Source of the DNA: Methylobacterium tardum
Lineage (GTDB): Bacteria > Pseudomonadota > Alphaproteobacteria > Rhizobiales > Beijerinckiaceae
Assembly (NCBI RefSeq): GCF_023546765.1
Contig: NZ_CP097484.1
Span: forward strand, 4,967,501 to 5,031,500
Reading direction: 5' to 3'
DNA length: 64,000 bases
The position numbers and the translations under genes are program-made. The first letter of the stretch is position 1. Each line of letters starts with the position of its first letter. Below the pieces are notes generated by a model. It was not told where the DNA came from. It ran no database searches and saw only the letters and a program-made list of their open reading frames with translations. Below are positions 43,358 through 53,058 of this stretch, piece by piece.

Positions 43358-45202
43358 TCACACCGGAGCGAGGTCGGTCTTGAGGCTCGCCGCCGGGCCG
43401 GCGGCGGCGTCCTCGCCGAGATAGGCCTGGATCACCGCGGGCTCGCGCAGCACCCCCGCGGTGACGCCGTCCGCGATGCACCGGCCGAAGTTCAGCACGG
43501 TGATGTGGCTGGCCACGTCGCTCACCAGCGTCATGTCGTGGTCGATGATCAGGATGGTCAGGCCCTTGGCGGCCATCCGGCGCAGGAGCACCGTCAGGGC
43601 GTTCTTCTCGCTGGAATTGAGCCCCGCGGCGGGCTCGTCGAGGAGCAGCAGCACGGGATTGCCGGCGAGCGCCCGGGCGATCTCGATCAGGCGCTGGTGA
43701 CCGTACGAGAAGCCGGAGATCGGCTCCTGCGCCCGCGCCTCCAGCCCCACGAAGGCGAGCGCCGCCCGGGCGCGGGCCTCCAGGGTCGCCCGGTCGCGGG
43801 CGGCGAGCGGGTTGTTGGGCCGCTCGGCGCCGATGACGACGTTCTCCAGGGCGCTCATGGAGCGGAACAGGCGGATGTTCTGGAAGGTGCGGCCGATCCC
43901 GGCCGCCGCCCGCCGGTGCGGGGGCAGGCGCGTGACGTCCTGCCCGGCCAGCCGGACGGTGCCGCCCGTGGGGCTGTAGAGGCCCGAGAGGACGTTGAGC
44001 GTCGTGGTCTTGCCGGAACCGTTCGGGCCGATCAGCGCGTGGATCCCGCCCCGCGCCACCGTGAAGCTCACCGCGTCCACGGCCTTGAGGCCGCCGAAAT
44101 GCTTGGCGAGCCCCGAGACCTCCAGCATCGGCGCGGCGGACGCCTCACCCTGGGTCAGGGTCAGTTCGGCGGCGGGCGACGGGGCCGGACGGGCGCGGCG
44201 CAGGCGCCGGACCTGGTCGCCGAGGAAGCCCCAGATCCCGTCCGGCATGAACACCACGATCAGGATCACCGCGAGCCCGTAGATCGCGAGGTACAGCCCC
44301 GGGATCTCCTTGAGGAAGCGGAGCCATTCCGGGATCAGGATCAGCAGGGCGGTGCCGATCACGGCGCCCACCGGCGAGCCGACGCCGCCGAGCAGGGCCA
44401 TCGTCAGGAAGACGATCGACTCGGCGAAGGAGAACTGGTCCGGGCTGATATAGGTGAAGCTGCCGGCGAACAGCCCGCCGCCGAGCCCCGCCAGCAGCGC
44501 CCCAAGGGCGAAGGCCGCGACCTTGGTGCGGTAGATGTCGATGCCCGAGACGCCCGCCGCCAGCTCGTTGTCGCGCACGGCCCGCATGGCGCGCCCGAGC
44601 CGGGTCCGCGGCATGTGCCAGACGAGCCAGCCGACGACGGCCAGCACCAGCACGCACAGGGCCAGGTAGCTCTGCCCGTCGGCAAAGAGGGCCGGCCGGC
44701 GGATGTTCGGCACGCCGTCGGGCCCGTGCGTGACGGGGATCCAGTTGGTGAGGACCAGGGTCAGGATCTGCTGGAACGAGATCGTCACCATGGCGAGGTA
44801 GTGGCCGCCGAGCCGCAGCGTGGAGGCGCCGAGCGCGGCGCCCAGCACCACGGCGAGGCCGAGGCCGGTGACGAGGCAGATCCAGAAGTTGAGACCGCCG
44901 TCGACCGTGCCGAGGCCGACCGCGTAGGCGCCGATGCCGAAGAAGCCGGCCTGGGCCAAGTTGATCTGCCCGCACAGACCGAGCACCACGGTGAGCCCGA
45001 TCACCGCGATGGCGTAGGTCGCCGCCTGCATCAGGATGTTCAGGGCGTAGCCGCTGAGCGGCGTCGTCGCGGCGAGCGCGACGAGGGCCGCGGCGAGCAC
45101 CGCGTAGGCGAGGCTGCCGAGGGGGAGCCGGCGGCGCGCCGCGGGGGTGGAGGCCGGGGCCGCGGCGGCCGGGCCGGTGATCGGGGTGGGGGTGCCGCTC
45201 AT
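43358..45202 (-). CDS. Fused ABC permease-ATPase (LivM joined to LivG)
   Basis: A 614-residue fusion. Residues about 30-335 are a LivM permease (VVLGLCGQINLAQAGFFGIGAYAVGLG, RDNELAAGVSGIDIYRTKVAAFALGALLAGLGGGLFA). A linker then leads to a LivG ATPase with Walker A GPNGSGKT (392-399), IGRTFQNIRLFRSMSALENV, signature FSYGHQRLIEIARAL and Walker B LLLLDEPAAGLN. The ATG at 45202 overlaps the LivH stop in ATGA. It is a different protein from the fusion at 3510-5315, whose ATPase is of UrtD type, so fusion has occurred in two separate importer lineages or early in the family. Confidence 0.9.
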   Translation of the reverse strand: MSGTPTPITGPAAAAPASTPAARRRLPLGSLAYAVLAAALVALAATTPLSGYALNILMQAATYAIAVIGLTVVLGLCGQINLAQAGFFGIGAYAVGLGTVDGGLNFWICLVTGLGLAVVLGAALGASTLRLGGHYLAMVTISFQQILTLVLTNWIPVTHGPDGVPNIRRPALFADGQSYLALCVLVLAVVGWLVWHMPRTRLGRAMRAVRDNELAAGVSGIDIYRTKVAAFALGALLAGLGGGLFAGSFTYISPDQFSFAESIVFLTMALLGGVGSPVGAVIGTALLILIPEWLRFLKEIPGLYLAIYGLAVILIVVFMPDGIWGFLGDQVRRLRRARPAPSPAAELTLTQGEASAAPMLEVSGLAKHFGGLKAVDAVSFTVARGGIHALIGPNGSGKTTTLNVLSGLYSPTGGTVRLAGQDVTRLPPHRRAAAGIGRTFQNIRLFRSMSALENVVIGAERPNNPLAARDRATLEARARAALAFVGLEARAQEPISGFSYGHQRLIEIARALAGNPVLLLLDEPAAGLNSSEKNALTVLLRRMAAKGLTILIIDHDMTLVSDVASHITVLNFGRCIADGVTAGVLREPAVIQAYLGEDAAAGPAASLKTDLAPV

Positions 45203-46074
45203 GCCTTCTCCGCCACGCGCTCGCCGAACAGGCCCTGCGGGCGCACGACCAGGAAGACCACGAGGACCAGGAAGGCGAAGGCGTCCTTGTAGGGCACCGA
45301 GATGTAGGCCGCCCCGAAGGTCTCGATGATGCCGAGCGCCAAGCCGCCGATGATCGCCCCGGTGACGTCGCCGAAGCCGCCGATGATCGTCGCCGCGAAG
45401 GCCTTGAGGGCGATCGTGGCGCCCATCTGGATCGACACGAACAGCACCGGCGCCACCAGGATGCCGGCGATGCCGCCGAGCACCGCGCTGTACACGAAGG
45501 TCAGCATGATCATGCCGGCCACCGGGATGCCGAGGAGCGCGGCCATCTCCTTGTCCTGCGAGGTCGCCTGCAGCTTCTTGCCGACCAGCGTGTGCTCGAA
45601 GAACCAGTACTGGAACGCCACCAGGGTGGCCGTCGCGGCGATGATCAGCAGGTACTGGCTGTCGAGGAAGACCGGCCCGAGCAGGAAGCCCTGGGTCTCG
45701 AACACGGGCGGCAGCACCTGTGGTTGCGGGCCGTAGAGAGCGAGCGTGGTGTTGGCCAGGAAGATCGAGGCGCCGATGGTCGAGATGATCACCGGCAGGT
45801 AGCTGCGGTGCCGCAGCGGGTAGTAGACGCCCAGGTTGAACAGGGCGCCGAGCAGGGCCATCCCGCCGAGGGTGAGCAGCAGCGACAGCCAGTAGGGCCA
45901 TTGCAGGTCGACGGCGAAGACCACCATCAGGAAGGCCGCCACCATCGAGAACTCGCCTTGCGCGAAGTTCACCACGTTGGTGGCGCGGAAGATCAGCACG
46001 AAGCCGAGCGCCACCAGGGCGTAGACGGAGCCGATGCCGATCCCGGTGAAGAGGAGTTGCAGGATCAGGTCCAT
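45199..46074 (-). CDS. livH: Branched-chain amino acid/amide ABC permease, LivH type
   Basis: A 291-residue permease beginning MDLILQLLFTGIGIGSVYALVALGFVLIFRATNVVNFAQGEFSMVAA, the standard LivH N-terminus. It has about eight membrane helices and the conserved loop KAFAATIIGGFGDVTGAIIGGLALGIIE near residue 225. It forms the channel with the permease half of the downstream fusion. It lies 95 bases after the binding protein gene; that gap holds only a G+C-rich stretch that could form a hairpin. Confidence 0.92.
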   Translation of the reverse strand: MDLILQLLFTGIGIGSVYALVALGFVLIFRATNVVNFAQGEFSMVAAFLMVVFAVDLQWPYWLSLLLTLGGMALLGALFNLGVYYPLRHRSYLPVIISTIGASIFLANTTLALYGPQPQVLPPVFETQGFLLGPVFLDSQYLLIIAATATLVAFQYWFFEHTLVGKKLQATSQDKEMAALLGIPVAGMIMLTFVYSAVLGGIAGILVAPVLFVSIQMGATIALKAFAATIIGGFGDVTGAIIGGLALGIIETFGAAYISVPYKDAFAFLVLVVFLVVRPQGLFGERVAEKA

Positions 46075-46169
46075 GCGGTCCGCACGCGTTGCTTCCTCGG
46101 GGATGCGCCGGGGCCGCGCCGATCCGGCCGGATCGGTGCGGCCCCGAGGCCTGTCTCGATCGGCGCGTC

Positions 46170-47333
46170 TCAGCCCTGGTAAAAGTCGATCCGCCGGTCG
46201 AAGACGATGTTGCCCTTGTCGTTGCGCACGACGTTGTAGCCGTGCAGGCCGTCGCCGTTCTTGTCGAAGTTGTAGGTACCCTCAGCGCCCTCGTGGCCGC
46301 GCACCGCGAGCAGGGCCTCGCGGATCGCCTGCGGGTCGGTCTTGCCCGCCGTGTTGATCGCCTTGGCCAGCACCGTCACCGCGTCGAAGGTCCAAGACGA
46401 CTGGTTGTCGGGGGCGACCTTCATGGCGGCCCGGTAGGCATTGCCGAAGGCCCGGGCGGCGTCGCTCGATTCCTCGGCGTAGTCGGCCACGCCGTAGGTG
46501 CCGTAGAGCGACGGCCCGGCGAGCTTCAGCGCCGTCACGTTGGTGATCGAGGGCGAGCCGACCCACGGCGCGGTGACGCCGAGTTGGCGCAATTGCCGAG
46601 CGAAGATGCCGATGTCGTTCTCGAAGGTGAAGTACGAGCCGATCACGTCGGCGCCCGACTGGCGGATCGCCAGCACGACCGGCGTGAAGTCCTGGCTCTG
46701 GTTGGTGTAGCCCTGGTCGAGGGCGACCGTGGCGCCGCCTTTAGCGAGGCTCTCGGTCAGCGCCTTGGCGCCGCTCGTGCCGAAGGCGTCGGTGGAGTGG
46801 ATGATCGCCCACTTCTTCTTCCCCAGTCCGTTGACGCCGTGCTCGGCGATCACCCGGGCCGAGAAGCTGTCGTTGGGCCGGAAGCGGAACAGCCAGGGAT
46901 TGCCGAGCTGGGTCAGAACCGGGTCGGTGCCGCCGAAGCAGACGGGCTTGCCGGTCTTCAGGATGTCGGGCGCCATGGCGTGGTTCTGGGTCGAGCGGAT
47001 CGAGCCCAGGAAGCCGACGAGGTCACTCTGCGAGGCGAGCTTGGAGAAGGCGAAGACCGCGCCGGGATTGGTGGTCTGGTCATCCTCGGTGACGATCTCC
47101 AGGGGCTTGCCCAGCACGCCGCCGGCCTTGTTGACCGCCTCCAGGGCGATCTTGGCCCCGGCGAGGGCGTAGCGGCCGGCATCCGCACCCGGGCCCGTCA
47201 CCGGCAGAACCATGCCGATCCGGATCGTCGACCCGGCGCCCTGCGCGCAGGCCGAGCGGATCACCCCCGGCGCCAGACCGCCCGCGATGGCGGATGCGGC
47301 ACCTGTCAGGAAAACGCGACGCGTCGTCTTCAT
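46170..47333 (-). CDS. Periplasmic branched-chain amino acid/amide binding protein (Tat-type leader)
   Basis: A 387-residue binding protein (MKTTRRVFLTGAASAIAGGL as leader). TRRVFLTG is a good twin-arginine motif, so it may be exported folded. The mature part has IRIGMVLPVTGPGADAGRYALAGAKIALEAVNKAGGVLGKPLEIV and an ADVIGSYFTFENDIGIFARQL segment. The ATG at 47333 is chosen over one 16 codons upstream because it starts at the leader. It is the first gene of the second Liv-type importer; its ligand is unknown. Confidence 0.88.
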   Translation of the reverse strand: MKTTRRVFLTGAASAIAGGLAPGVIRSACAQGAGSTIRIGMVLPVTGPGADAGRYALAGAKIALEAVNKAGGVLGKPLEIVTEDDQTTNPGAVFAFSKLASQSDLVGFLGSIRSTQNHAMAPDILKTGKPVCFGGTDPVLTQLGNPWLFRFRPNDSFSARVIAEHGVNGLGKKKWAIIHSTDAFGTSGAKALTESLAKGGATVALDQGYTNQSQDFTPVVLAIRQSGADVIGSYFTFENDIGIFARQLRQLGVTAPWVGSPSITNVTALKLAGPSLYGTYGVADYAEESSDAARAFGNAYRAAMKVAPDNQSSWTFDAVTVLAKAINTAGKTDPQAIREALLAVRGHEGAEGTYNFDKNGDGLHGYNVVRNDKGNIVFDRRIDFYQG

Positions 47334-47661
47334 TGGCGTATCCGTCCCGTCGCCGATGCTTAAGCCCGGCGTTGGCGACAATCGGCCATACTCGGCGCGG
47401 CGCTGTCCATCCTGCCGCAGGTTCGGTGGTCCGCTTCAATGAGAAGAACACCTGAGATCGTCACTCGATAGCGTCCGGCCGGGCGCAAATGGGACGAACG
47501 ATCGCGCGGAACGGAACCTGTGCTTGCCGGTGGCCGCTCAATATCGCTTTGGCGCAGGCGCGGCCCACGGAGCCCGTCCACCCTCCCGACGATCTCTCAA
47601 CCCGGCGGAACGCCCGGAAACGGGCCGCCGCCGGCGCTTACGCATGTGCGACCTGATCCTC

Positions 47662-47758
47662 GATTATCAATAAAATCCACGAGACTGGCGTCTGGTGCCC
47701 GCGATCGACCCGCGTCGGCCGCATATTTATTGACAATCCCGAACCAGTCGCGGACGAT
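47662..47758 (+). promoter_or_regulatory. Candidate promoter and two operator half-sites for the carbohydrate operon
   Basis: TTGACA (47730-47735) and GACGAT (47753-47758) are 17 bases apart, with a strong ribosome-binding site (GGGAGGAAGG) and start codon about 30 bases on. The -35 box is inside the palindrome ATTGACAAT (47729-47737). GATTATCAATAAA (47662-47674) is repeated, inverted, in TTTATTGACAATC (47726-47738), 12 of 13 bases matching. This is a good candidate operator for the FCD regulator encoded at the end of the operon. Confidence 0.55.
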
Positions 47759-47789
47759 CTGGGCAACAAACATGAGGGAGGAAGGCGCG

Positions 47790-49075
47790 ATGCCCAGGGC
47801 TGGCCTTGGACTGGCGTTCACGTTCGGCGCGGGCCTGCTCGCGGCCGGGACTGCCGTGGCGGCCGAGCCCGTCCAGATCACCATGTGGTCGAACTGGCCT
47901 GACGAGCCGGCCAAGAAGGATTGGGTGGCCGCTCGCGTCCGGGAATTCGAAGCCACCAACAAGCAATGCGCGGTCAAACTCAGCTTCATCCCGAAGGCCG
48001 ACATCTACACGCAGGCGAAATCCGCCGTTCGCACAGGCCGGCCCCCGACGTCTTCTACCTGGAGCCTGACCAGCCCGAATTCCTGGCGGGCGGCTTCCTC
48101 GAACCGCTCGATGGCCATGTCGACCTGGCCAAGTTCGAGGACTGGGCCAAGCCGGCCTGGACCTACAAGGGCAAGGTCTACGGCCTGCCGGTCGAGGCCT
48201 ACACGGTCGAGCTGTACTACAACAAGGATCTGGTGAAGAAGGTCGGCGTCGAGGTGCCGCCGTCCTATCAGCTGACACAGGCCGGCTTCGCGGACCTGGT
48301 CAGGAAGGGGGCCGCGGCCGGCATCACGCCCGTGTCGCAGGGCGTCGGCGACCGGCCGTTCCCGGGCGGCCTGCTCCTGTTCGAGTCGCTCCTGCGCAAG
48401 CTGGGCACCGAGGATTACGGGAAGCTCCTGAACGGGACGCTGTCCTTCAAGGATCCGCGCGTCCAAGAGGTGATGACGTGGTTCAAGGGGCTGGTGGATG
48501 CTGGCGCCTACCCGAAGAGCTTCGCGACGCTGAAGCTCGGCGAGTCGCACTACTACTTCTACCAGAAGCCGGGCGCCCTGACCTTCCCGGATCCGAGCTG
48601 GTTCACGGGACGCGCCTTCGCCTCACCGGAGAGCGGCGGCATGCCGGCGAACTTCCCCCTCGGCATCATGCAGTTCCCCGCCATGGACGATGGCAAGTGC
48701 CCGACCTGCAAGACGCTGGCGGTGGCCGGCAGCTTCGTGATGTATGCGCGCGGGAAGAACAAACCTTGCGCCGGCGCGCTGCTCGACTCCATGGCCACCG
48801 CCGGGAATGGCGACAAGTGGATGGAGCAGGTCTCCCTGCAGACCGGCCTGAAATCGGATCCCGCGAAGATCAACTCGAGCCACGCCGAGTACTTCGCCGA
48901 GCTGAACGCCCGCAACAAGGGCGCGACCTACTTCTTCGGAACGCCGCTGCTGTACTATCGGTCCAAGTGCGCCGAAACGTACACCCAGGTCATGAACAAC
49001 GCCTTCCCGGCCGGCCTGATCGGCGTGGCCGAGGCCGCCGACAAGATGGACGCGGCCTGCCGCAAGGGGAGCTGA
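47790..49075 (+). CDS. Periplasmic carbohydrate-binding protein, family 1 (frame broken once)
   Basis: A family-1 solute-binding protein. A signal peptide (MPRAGLGLAFTFGAGLLAAGTAVAA) is followed by PVQITMWSNWPDEPAKKDWVAARVREFEATN. The frame breaks in the C run at 48042-48046; one added C restores the passage into PDVFYLEPDQPEFLAGGFLEPLDGHVDLAKF and a total of about 428 residues. ELYYNKDLVKKVGVEVP and GYAVSxx-like segments are typical. The start follows GGAGGAAGG. It is the first gene of a sugar or polyol importer operon. Confidence 0.85.
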
Positions 49076-49079
49076 CGCG

Positions 49080-50036
49080 GTGGCGGGCACGACGGCACTC
49101 AAGACGACGGCGCCGCCCGCAGAGGATGCACCGGCATTGGGTCGGGTGTCGGACCCGCGGCGGGCGAGCTGGCCCGTCCTGCTCGTCTTCCTCGCCCCCG
49201 CGCTCGTGATCTATCTCGGGCTGACGGCCTATCCGGCCTTCCGGACGATCTTCGACAGCCTGTTCACGATCGAGGGGTCGGAACGGACCTACGTCGGGCT
49301 CGCCAATTATCGCGACCTCATCGGCGACGAGACATTCTGGATCGCGGTCCGCAACACCTTCGTGTGGGCCTTCGTCGCCCCGGTGCTTGACGTCGCGACG
49401 GGCCTGCTCCTGGCGCTCGCGCTCTATGCCGGCGTCCCGTTCGCGCGCTTCCTCCGGGTCGCGTGGTTCACGCCGGTCCTGCTCTCCTACGTCGTGGTCG
49501 CGATCCTGTGGATGTGGATCTACAACTACGACTGGGGCGTGGTGAACGAGGGCCTCCGGGCCGTCGGGCTCGACGCGCTGGCCCGCTCCTGGCTCGGCGA
49601 CCCGAACACCGCGCTGGCGTCCCTCATCGTGACGCATGCCTGGAAATGGGCCGGGTTCAACATGGTGGTCTGCCTCGCGGCGATCCACGCCCTGCCGTCC
49701 GAGGTGCTGGAGGCGGCCGAACTCGACAATTGCGGCTGGGGCGCGAAGCTGCGCTACGTGATCGTGCCGATGCTGCGGCCCACGCTGCTCAACCTCTACG
49801 TCCTCGCCTTCATCGGGAAGATGAAGGTCTTCGACCTCGTCTGGATCATGACCGGCGGCGGGCCGCTCTGGGCGACCGAGACGGTCTCGACCTACGTCTA
49901 CAAGCGCGCCTTCAACTGGAACACCTTCGACCTCGGCTATCCGTCGGCGATCGCGACGGTCTGGTTCGGCGTGGTCTGCGCGGCGGTCATCATCCTCAAC
50001 CGGGTCTTCAAGTCCCGCGACCGGCTGGAGTACTGA
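49080..50036 (+). CDS. Carbohydrate ABC permease, MalF/UgpA type
   Basis: A 318-residue inner-membrane permease with six helices. After an N-terminal cytoplasmic tail come PVLLVFLAPALVIYLGLTAYPAFRTIFDSLF, the EAA loop EVLEAAELDNCGWGAKLRYVIVPMLRPTLL near residue 205 and FDLVWIMTGGGPLWATETVSTYVYKRAF, all standard for MalF-like permeases. The GTG start at 49080 lies 4 bases after the binding protein stop. It pairs with the next gene. Confidence 0.92.
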   Translation: MAGTTALKTTAPPAEDAPALGRVSDPRRASWPVLLVFLAPALVIYLGLTAYPAFRTIFDSLFTIEGSERTYVGLANYRDLIGDETFWIAVRNTFVWAFVAPVLDVATGLLLALALYAGVPFARFLRVAWFTPVLLSYVVVAILWMWIYNYDWGVVNEGLRAVGLDALARSWLGDPNTALASLIVTHAWKWAGFNMVVCLAAIHALPSEVLEAAELDNCGWGAKLRYVIVPMLRPTLLNLYVLAFIGKMKVFDLVWIMTGGGPLWATETVSTYVYKRAFNWNTFDLGYPSAIATVWFGVVCAAVIILNRVFKSRDRLEY

Positions 50037-50037
50037 C

Positions 50038-50898
50038 GTGAGCGCCGACGCGACCCTGCCCCCGGCCGCCGGGCGGGGCGGCTTCCTGGCGAGCCGCACG
50101 GCCCTCGCGGTCGCCATCGCCGCCTACAGCACGTACACGCTCGGGCCGTTCCTGTGGCTGGCGACCATGTCGGTGCGGACCACGGGCGAGATCTCGGCCG
50201 ACCATTACGCCTGGCCCCGCCCGTTCCACTGGGAACAGTTCCGGATCGCCTGGGTCGATTCCGACTTCGCCACCTATTTCTGGAACTCGGCGATCGTCGT
50301 CGTCGCCGCGGTCGCGGTGGTGACGCTGGTCGGCGCCGCGGCCGCCCACGCGCTCGCCCGCTATCGGTTCCGCGGCAACCGCATCGTCTACGGCATCCTG
50401 TTCTCGTCGATCATCTTCCCGCCGCAGATCACCCTGATCTCGCTCTATCAGATCCTGGTCGATTACGGGCTGTACAACAGCCTTCTCGGGCTGACGCTCG
50501 TCTATGTCTCGCTGCAGCTGCCGCTGACGGTCTATCTGCTGGAGGGATTCTTCGCCCGGATCCCGCAGGACCTGTTCGATGCCGCGAAGATGGACGGCTA
50601 CGGCGACATCGAGATCTTCCGCCGCATCGTCCTGCCGATCGGCATGCCGGCGATCGCCACCACGTTGATCCTCAACTTCATCCAGCTCTGGAACGAGTTC
50701 CTGTTCGCGGTGGTGCTCATCACCGATCCGGACAAGCGGACCCTCCCGATCGGCATCCGGGCCTTCATGGGCGACCATTTCCAGGACATCGGCATGATCG
50801 CGGCCGGCGTCATGATCTCGGTCGTGCCCGTGATCATCGTCTACATCTTCTTCTCCGAGAAGCTGATCCGCGGCATGACCGCGGGCGCCGTCAAGTAA
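50038..50898 (+). CDS. Carbohydrate ABC permease, MalG/UgpE type
   Basis: A 286-residue permease. Marks are YTLGPFLWLATMSVRTTGEI near the start, AAAHALARYRFRGNRIVYGILFSSIIFPPQITLISLYQIL and the EAA loop IPQDLFDAAKMDGYGDIEIFRRIVLPIGMPAIATTLILNFIQLWNEFLFAVVLI. The GTG at 50038 starts one base after the preceding stop. Together with the MalF-type permease it forms the channel of the importer. Confidence 0.93.
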   Translation: MSADATLPPAAGRGGFLASRTALAVAIAAYSTYTLGPFLWLATMSVRTTGEISADHYAWPRPFHWEQFRIAWVDSDFATYFWNSAIVVVAAVAVVTLVGAAAAHALARYRFRGNRIVYGILFSSIIFPPQITLISLYQILVDYGLYNSLLGLTLVYVSLQLPLTVYLLEGFFARIPQDLFDAAKMDGYGDIEIFRRIVLPIGMPAIATTLILNFIQLWNEFLFAVVLITDPDKRTLPIGIRAFMGDHFQDIGMIAAGVMISVVPVIIVYIFFSEKLIRGMTAGAVK

Positions 50899-50909
50899 AG
50901 GGCCCGTAG

Positions 50910-52054
50910 ATGGCTGTCGTTCAGCTCTCGAAGATCTGCAAACGCTACGGCTCCGGCGGGCCGGTCGTGGTCGACAACGTCGACGTCACGATCGGGGACG
51001 GCGAGTTCATGGTGCTGCTCGGCCCGTCCGGCTGCGGCAAGTCCACGACCCTGCGCATGATCGCCGGCCTCGAGACCATCTCGTCGGGCACGCTGTCGAT
51101 CGACGGCCGGACGATGAACGACGTGCCCGCCAAGGACCGCGACATCGCGATGGTGTTCCAATCCTACGCGCTCTACCCGCACATGACCGTCGCCGAGAAC
51201 CTCGCCTTCGGCCTCAAGCGCCGCCGCACGCCCTCCGCCGAGATCGAGCGGCGGGTCCGGGAGACGGCCGCGATGCTGGGTCTCGTCCCCTATCTCGATC
51301 GCAAGCCCCAGGCCCTGTCGGGCGGCCAGCGCCAGCGCGTCGCCCTCGGTCGCGCCATGGTGCGCGAGCCGATGGTGTTCCTGTTCGACGAGCCGCTCTC
51401 GAACCTCGACGCGGCGCTGCGCGTCAACACCCGCAACGAACTGATCAAGCAGCACCATCGGCTCGCGTCCACGATGATCTACGTGACCCACGACCAGGTC
51501 GAGGCGATGACCATGGGGACGCGGATCTGCGTCATGAACGGCGGCCGCGTCGCCCAGGTCGGGAAACCCCTCGACGTCTACTGGAACCCGGCCGACACCT
51601 TCGTCGCCCGCTTCCTCGGTTCGCCGCCGATGAACCTGTTCACCGTGCCGCTCACCGGCGGGGACCGGGTCGGCACGGCCGCGATCGAGACCGCGCTGAC
51701 GCGCTGGGCGCCGGCCGCGCTCGCCCCCCTCGCCGGCCGCGAGGTGGTGCTCGGCGTCCGGGCGGAGGATCTGCACCTGTCGGCCGAGGCGGCCGGAAGC
51801 GCAGCGGCCGGCCGAATCCGAGGGCGGGTCTTCGCCGTCGAGCCCCTCGGCGCCGAGACGCTCCTCGCCGTGGAGACGGAGGGCGGTACCGAATGCACGG
51901 CCCGGCTGCCGCGCGACACGTGCGCCGAAGTGGGCGCAATCGTCGACCTGTTCTTCCGGTCCGAGGCCGCCTTTCTGTTCGACGCGCAGACCACGGCCGC
52001 CATCCCCGCCGCCCCCTACCCGGAGGCCCGGGCAGGGCCGGAGCCGTCCATTGA
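50910..52054 (+). CDS. Carbohydrate ABC ATPase, MalK/UgpC type (probable frame error near 3' end)
   Basis: The ATPase domain is intact: Walker A GPSGCGKS (residues 38-45), signature LSGGQRQRV, Walker B FLFDEPLSNLD, then the regulatory OB-fold with LGVRAEDLHLS. As written, the frame misses its stop and runs into 130 residues of Arg/Pro-rich noise up to 52451. One added base, for example in the C run 52013-52017, gives a TGA at 52052-52054 and about 381 residues, the family norm. That stop would overlap the next gene start as TTGA, similar to other junctions in the operon. Confidence 0.85.
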
Positions 52055-53058
52055 GCGCGGTCCGGCGGATCGGCCTGATCGGGGCCGGCTGGGTCACCCA
52101 GCACCATCTCGCGGGCTGGGGCGCCCTGAGGGGCCGCGCCGAAGTCGTCGCGATCGCCGACCCGTCCGCCGAGCGGCGCGAGGCGCGGGCCCAAGCGTTC
52201 CAGATCCCGCACACCTACCCGGACGCCCAGGCGTTGCTGGCGGCAGGCGGCCTCGACGCCGTCGACATCGCGGCGCCCCGCGCCGTGCATGCCGAGCTCG
52301 TCCGCCTGGCGGCCGATTACGGGCTGCCGATCCTCTGCCAGAAGCCCCTGGCCCCGACGCTCGCGGAGGCGGAGGCGCTGGTCGCCGCCGTGGAGGGCCG
52401 GGCACGTCTGATGGTGCACGAGAACTGGCGGTTCCGCGCCTATTACCGTGAGGCCGCGGCGTGGCTGCGCGCCGGGGTCATCGGGCGGCCCTTCGCGGCG
52501 CGGCTGGATCTCGTGACGAGCGGCACCCTGCCGGACGGCGCGGGCCGCTATCCGGCTCTGGAGCGCCAGCCGTTCATGCGCGACGAGGCGCGGATGCTCG
52601 TCGCCGAGGTCCTCATCCATCACCTCGACACGCTGCGCATGCTGCTGGGGCCGCTGCGGGTCACCGCCTGCGCGACCAGCCGGACCTGTCCGGACCTCGC
52701 GGGGGAGGACACGGCGCTGATCCAGCTCGCCGGTCCCGGCGGGGTCGCCGTGCAGGTGTTCGCGACCTTCGCGGCGCACGGAGCCCCGCCTGCCTCCCCC
52801 GACCGCCTGGAGATCCTGGGGCCCGGCGGCGCCATCCGGCTCCGGGGATCCGAGCTCTCGATGACGGGGCGCGAGACGCGGCTTCAAACCTTCGACCTCG
52901 CCGCCACCTACGCGGAGTCCTACGCGGCCGCGATCGCGCATTTCATCGATCGCCTGGAGGATGGCGCGCCGTTCGAGACCGAACCGGCCGACAATCTCGA
53001 GACGCTGCGGCTCGTGGAGGATTGCTACCGGCTCGCGGGCCGGGCGGAAGCCCGGTGA
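52051..53058 (+). CDS. Gfo/Idh/MocA-family oxidoreductase
   Basis: A 335-residue NAD(P)-dependent dehydrogenase. The Rossmann motif is GLIGAGWVTQHH (residues 8-19), the catalytic lysine is K98 in CQKPLAP (glutamine replaces the glutamate of the usual EKP), and LIHHLDTLRMLLG lies near residue 190. These enzymes oxidise sugars, inositols and related polyols. The start is a TTG at 52051 in a TTGA overlap with the repaired ATPase stop. It sits in a sugar importer operon and ends in a GTGA overlap with the regulator gene, so it likely acts on the imported compound. Confidence 0.87.
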   Translation: MSAVRRIGLIGAGWVTQHHLAGWGALRGRAEVVAIADPSAERREARAQAFQIPHTYPDAQALLAAGGLDAVDIAAPRAVHAELVRLAADYGLPILCQKPLAPTLAEAEALVAAVEGRARLMVHENWRFRAYYREAAAWLRAGVIGRPFAARLDLVTSGTLPDGAGRYPALERQPFMRDEARMLVAEVLIHHLDTLRMLLGPLRVTACATSRTCPDLAGEDTALIQLAGPGGVAVQVFATFAAHGAPPASPDRLEILGPGGAIRLRGSELSMTGRETRLQTFDLAATYAESYAAAIAHFIDRLEDGAPFETEPADNLETLRLVEDCYRLAGRAEAR

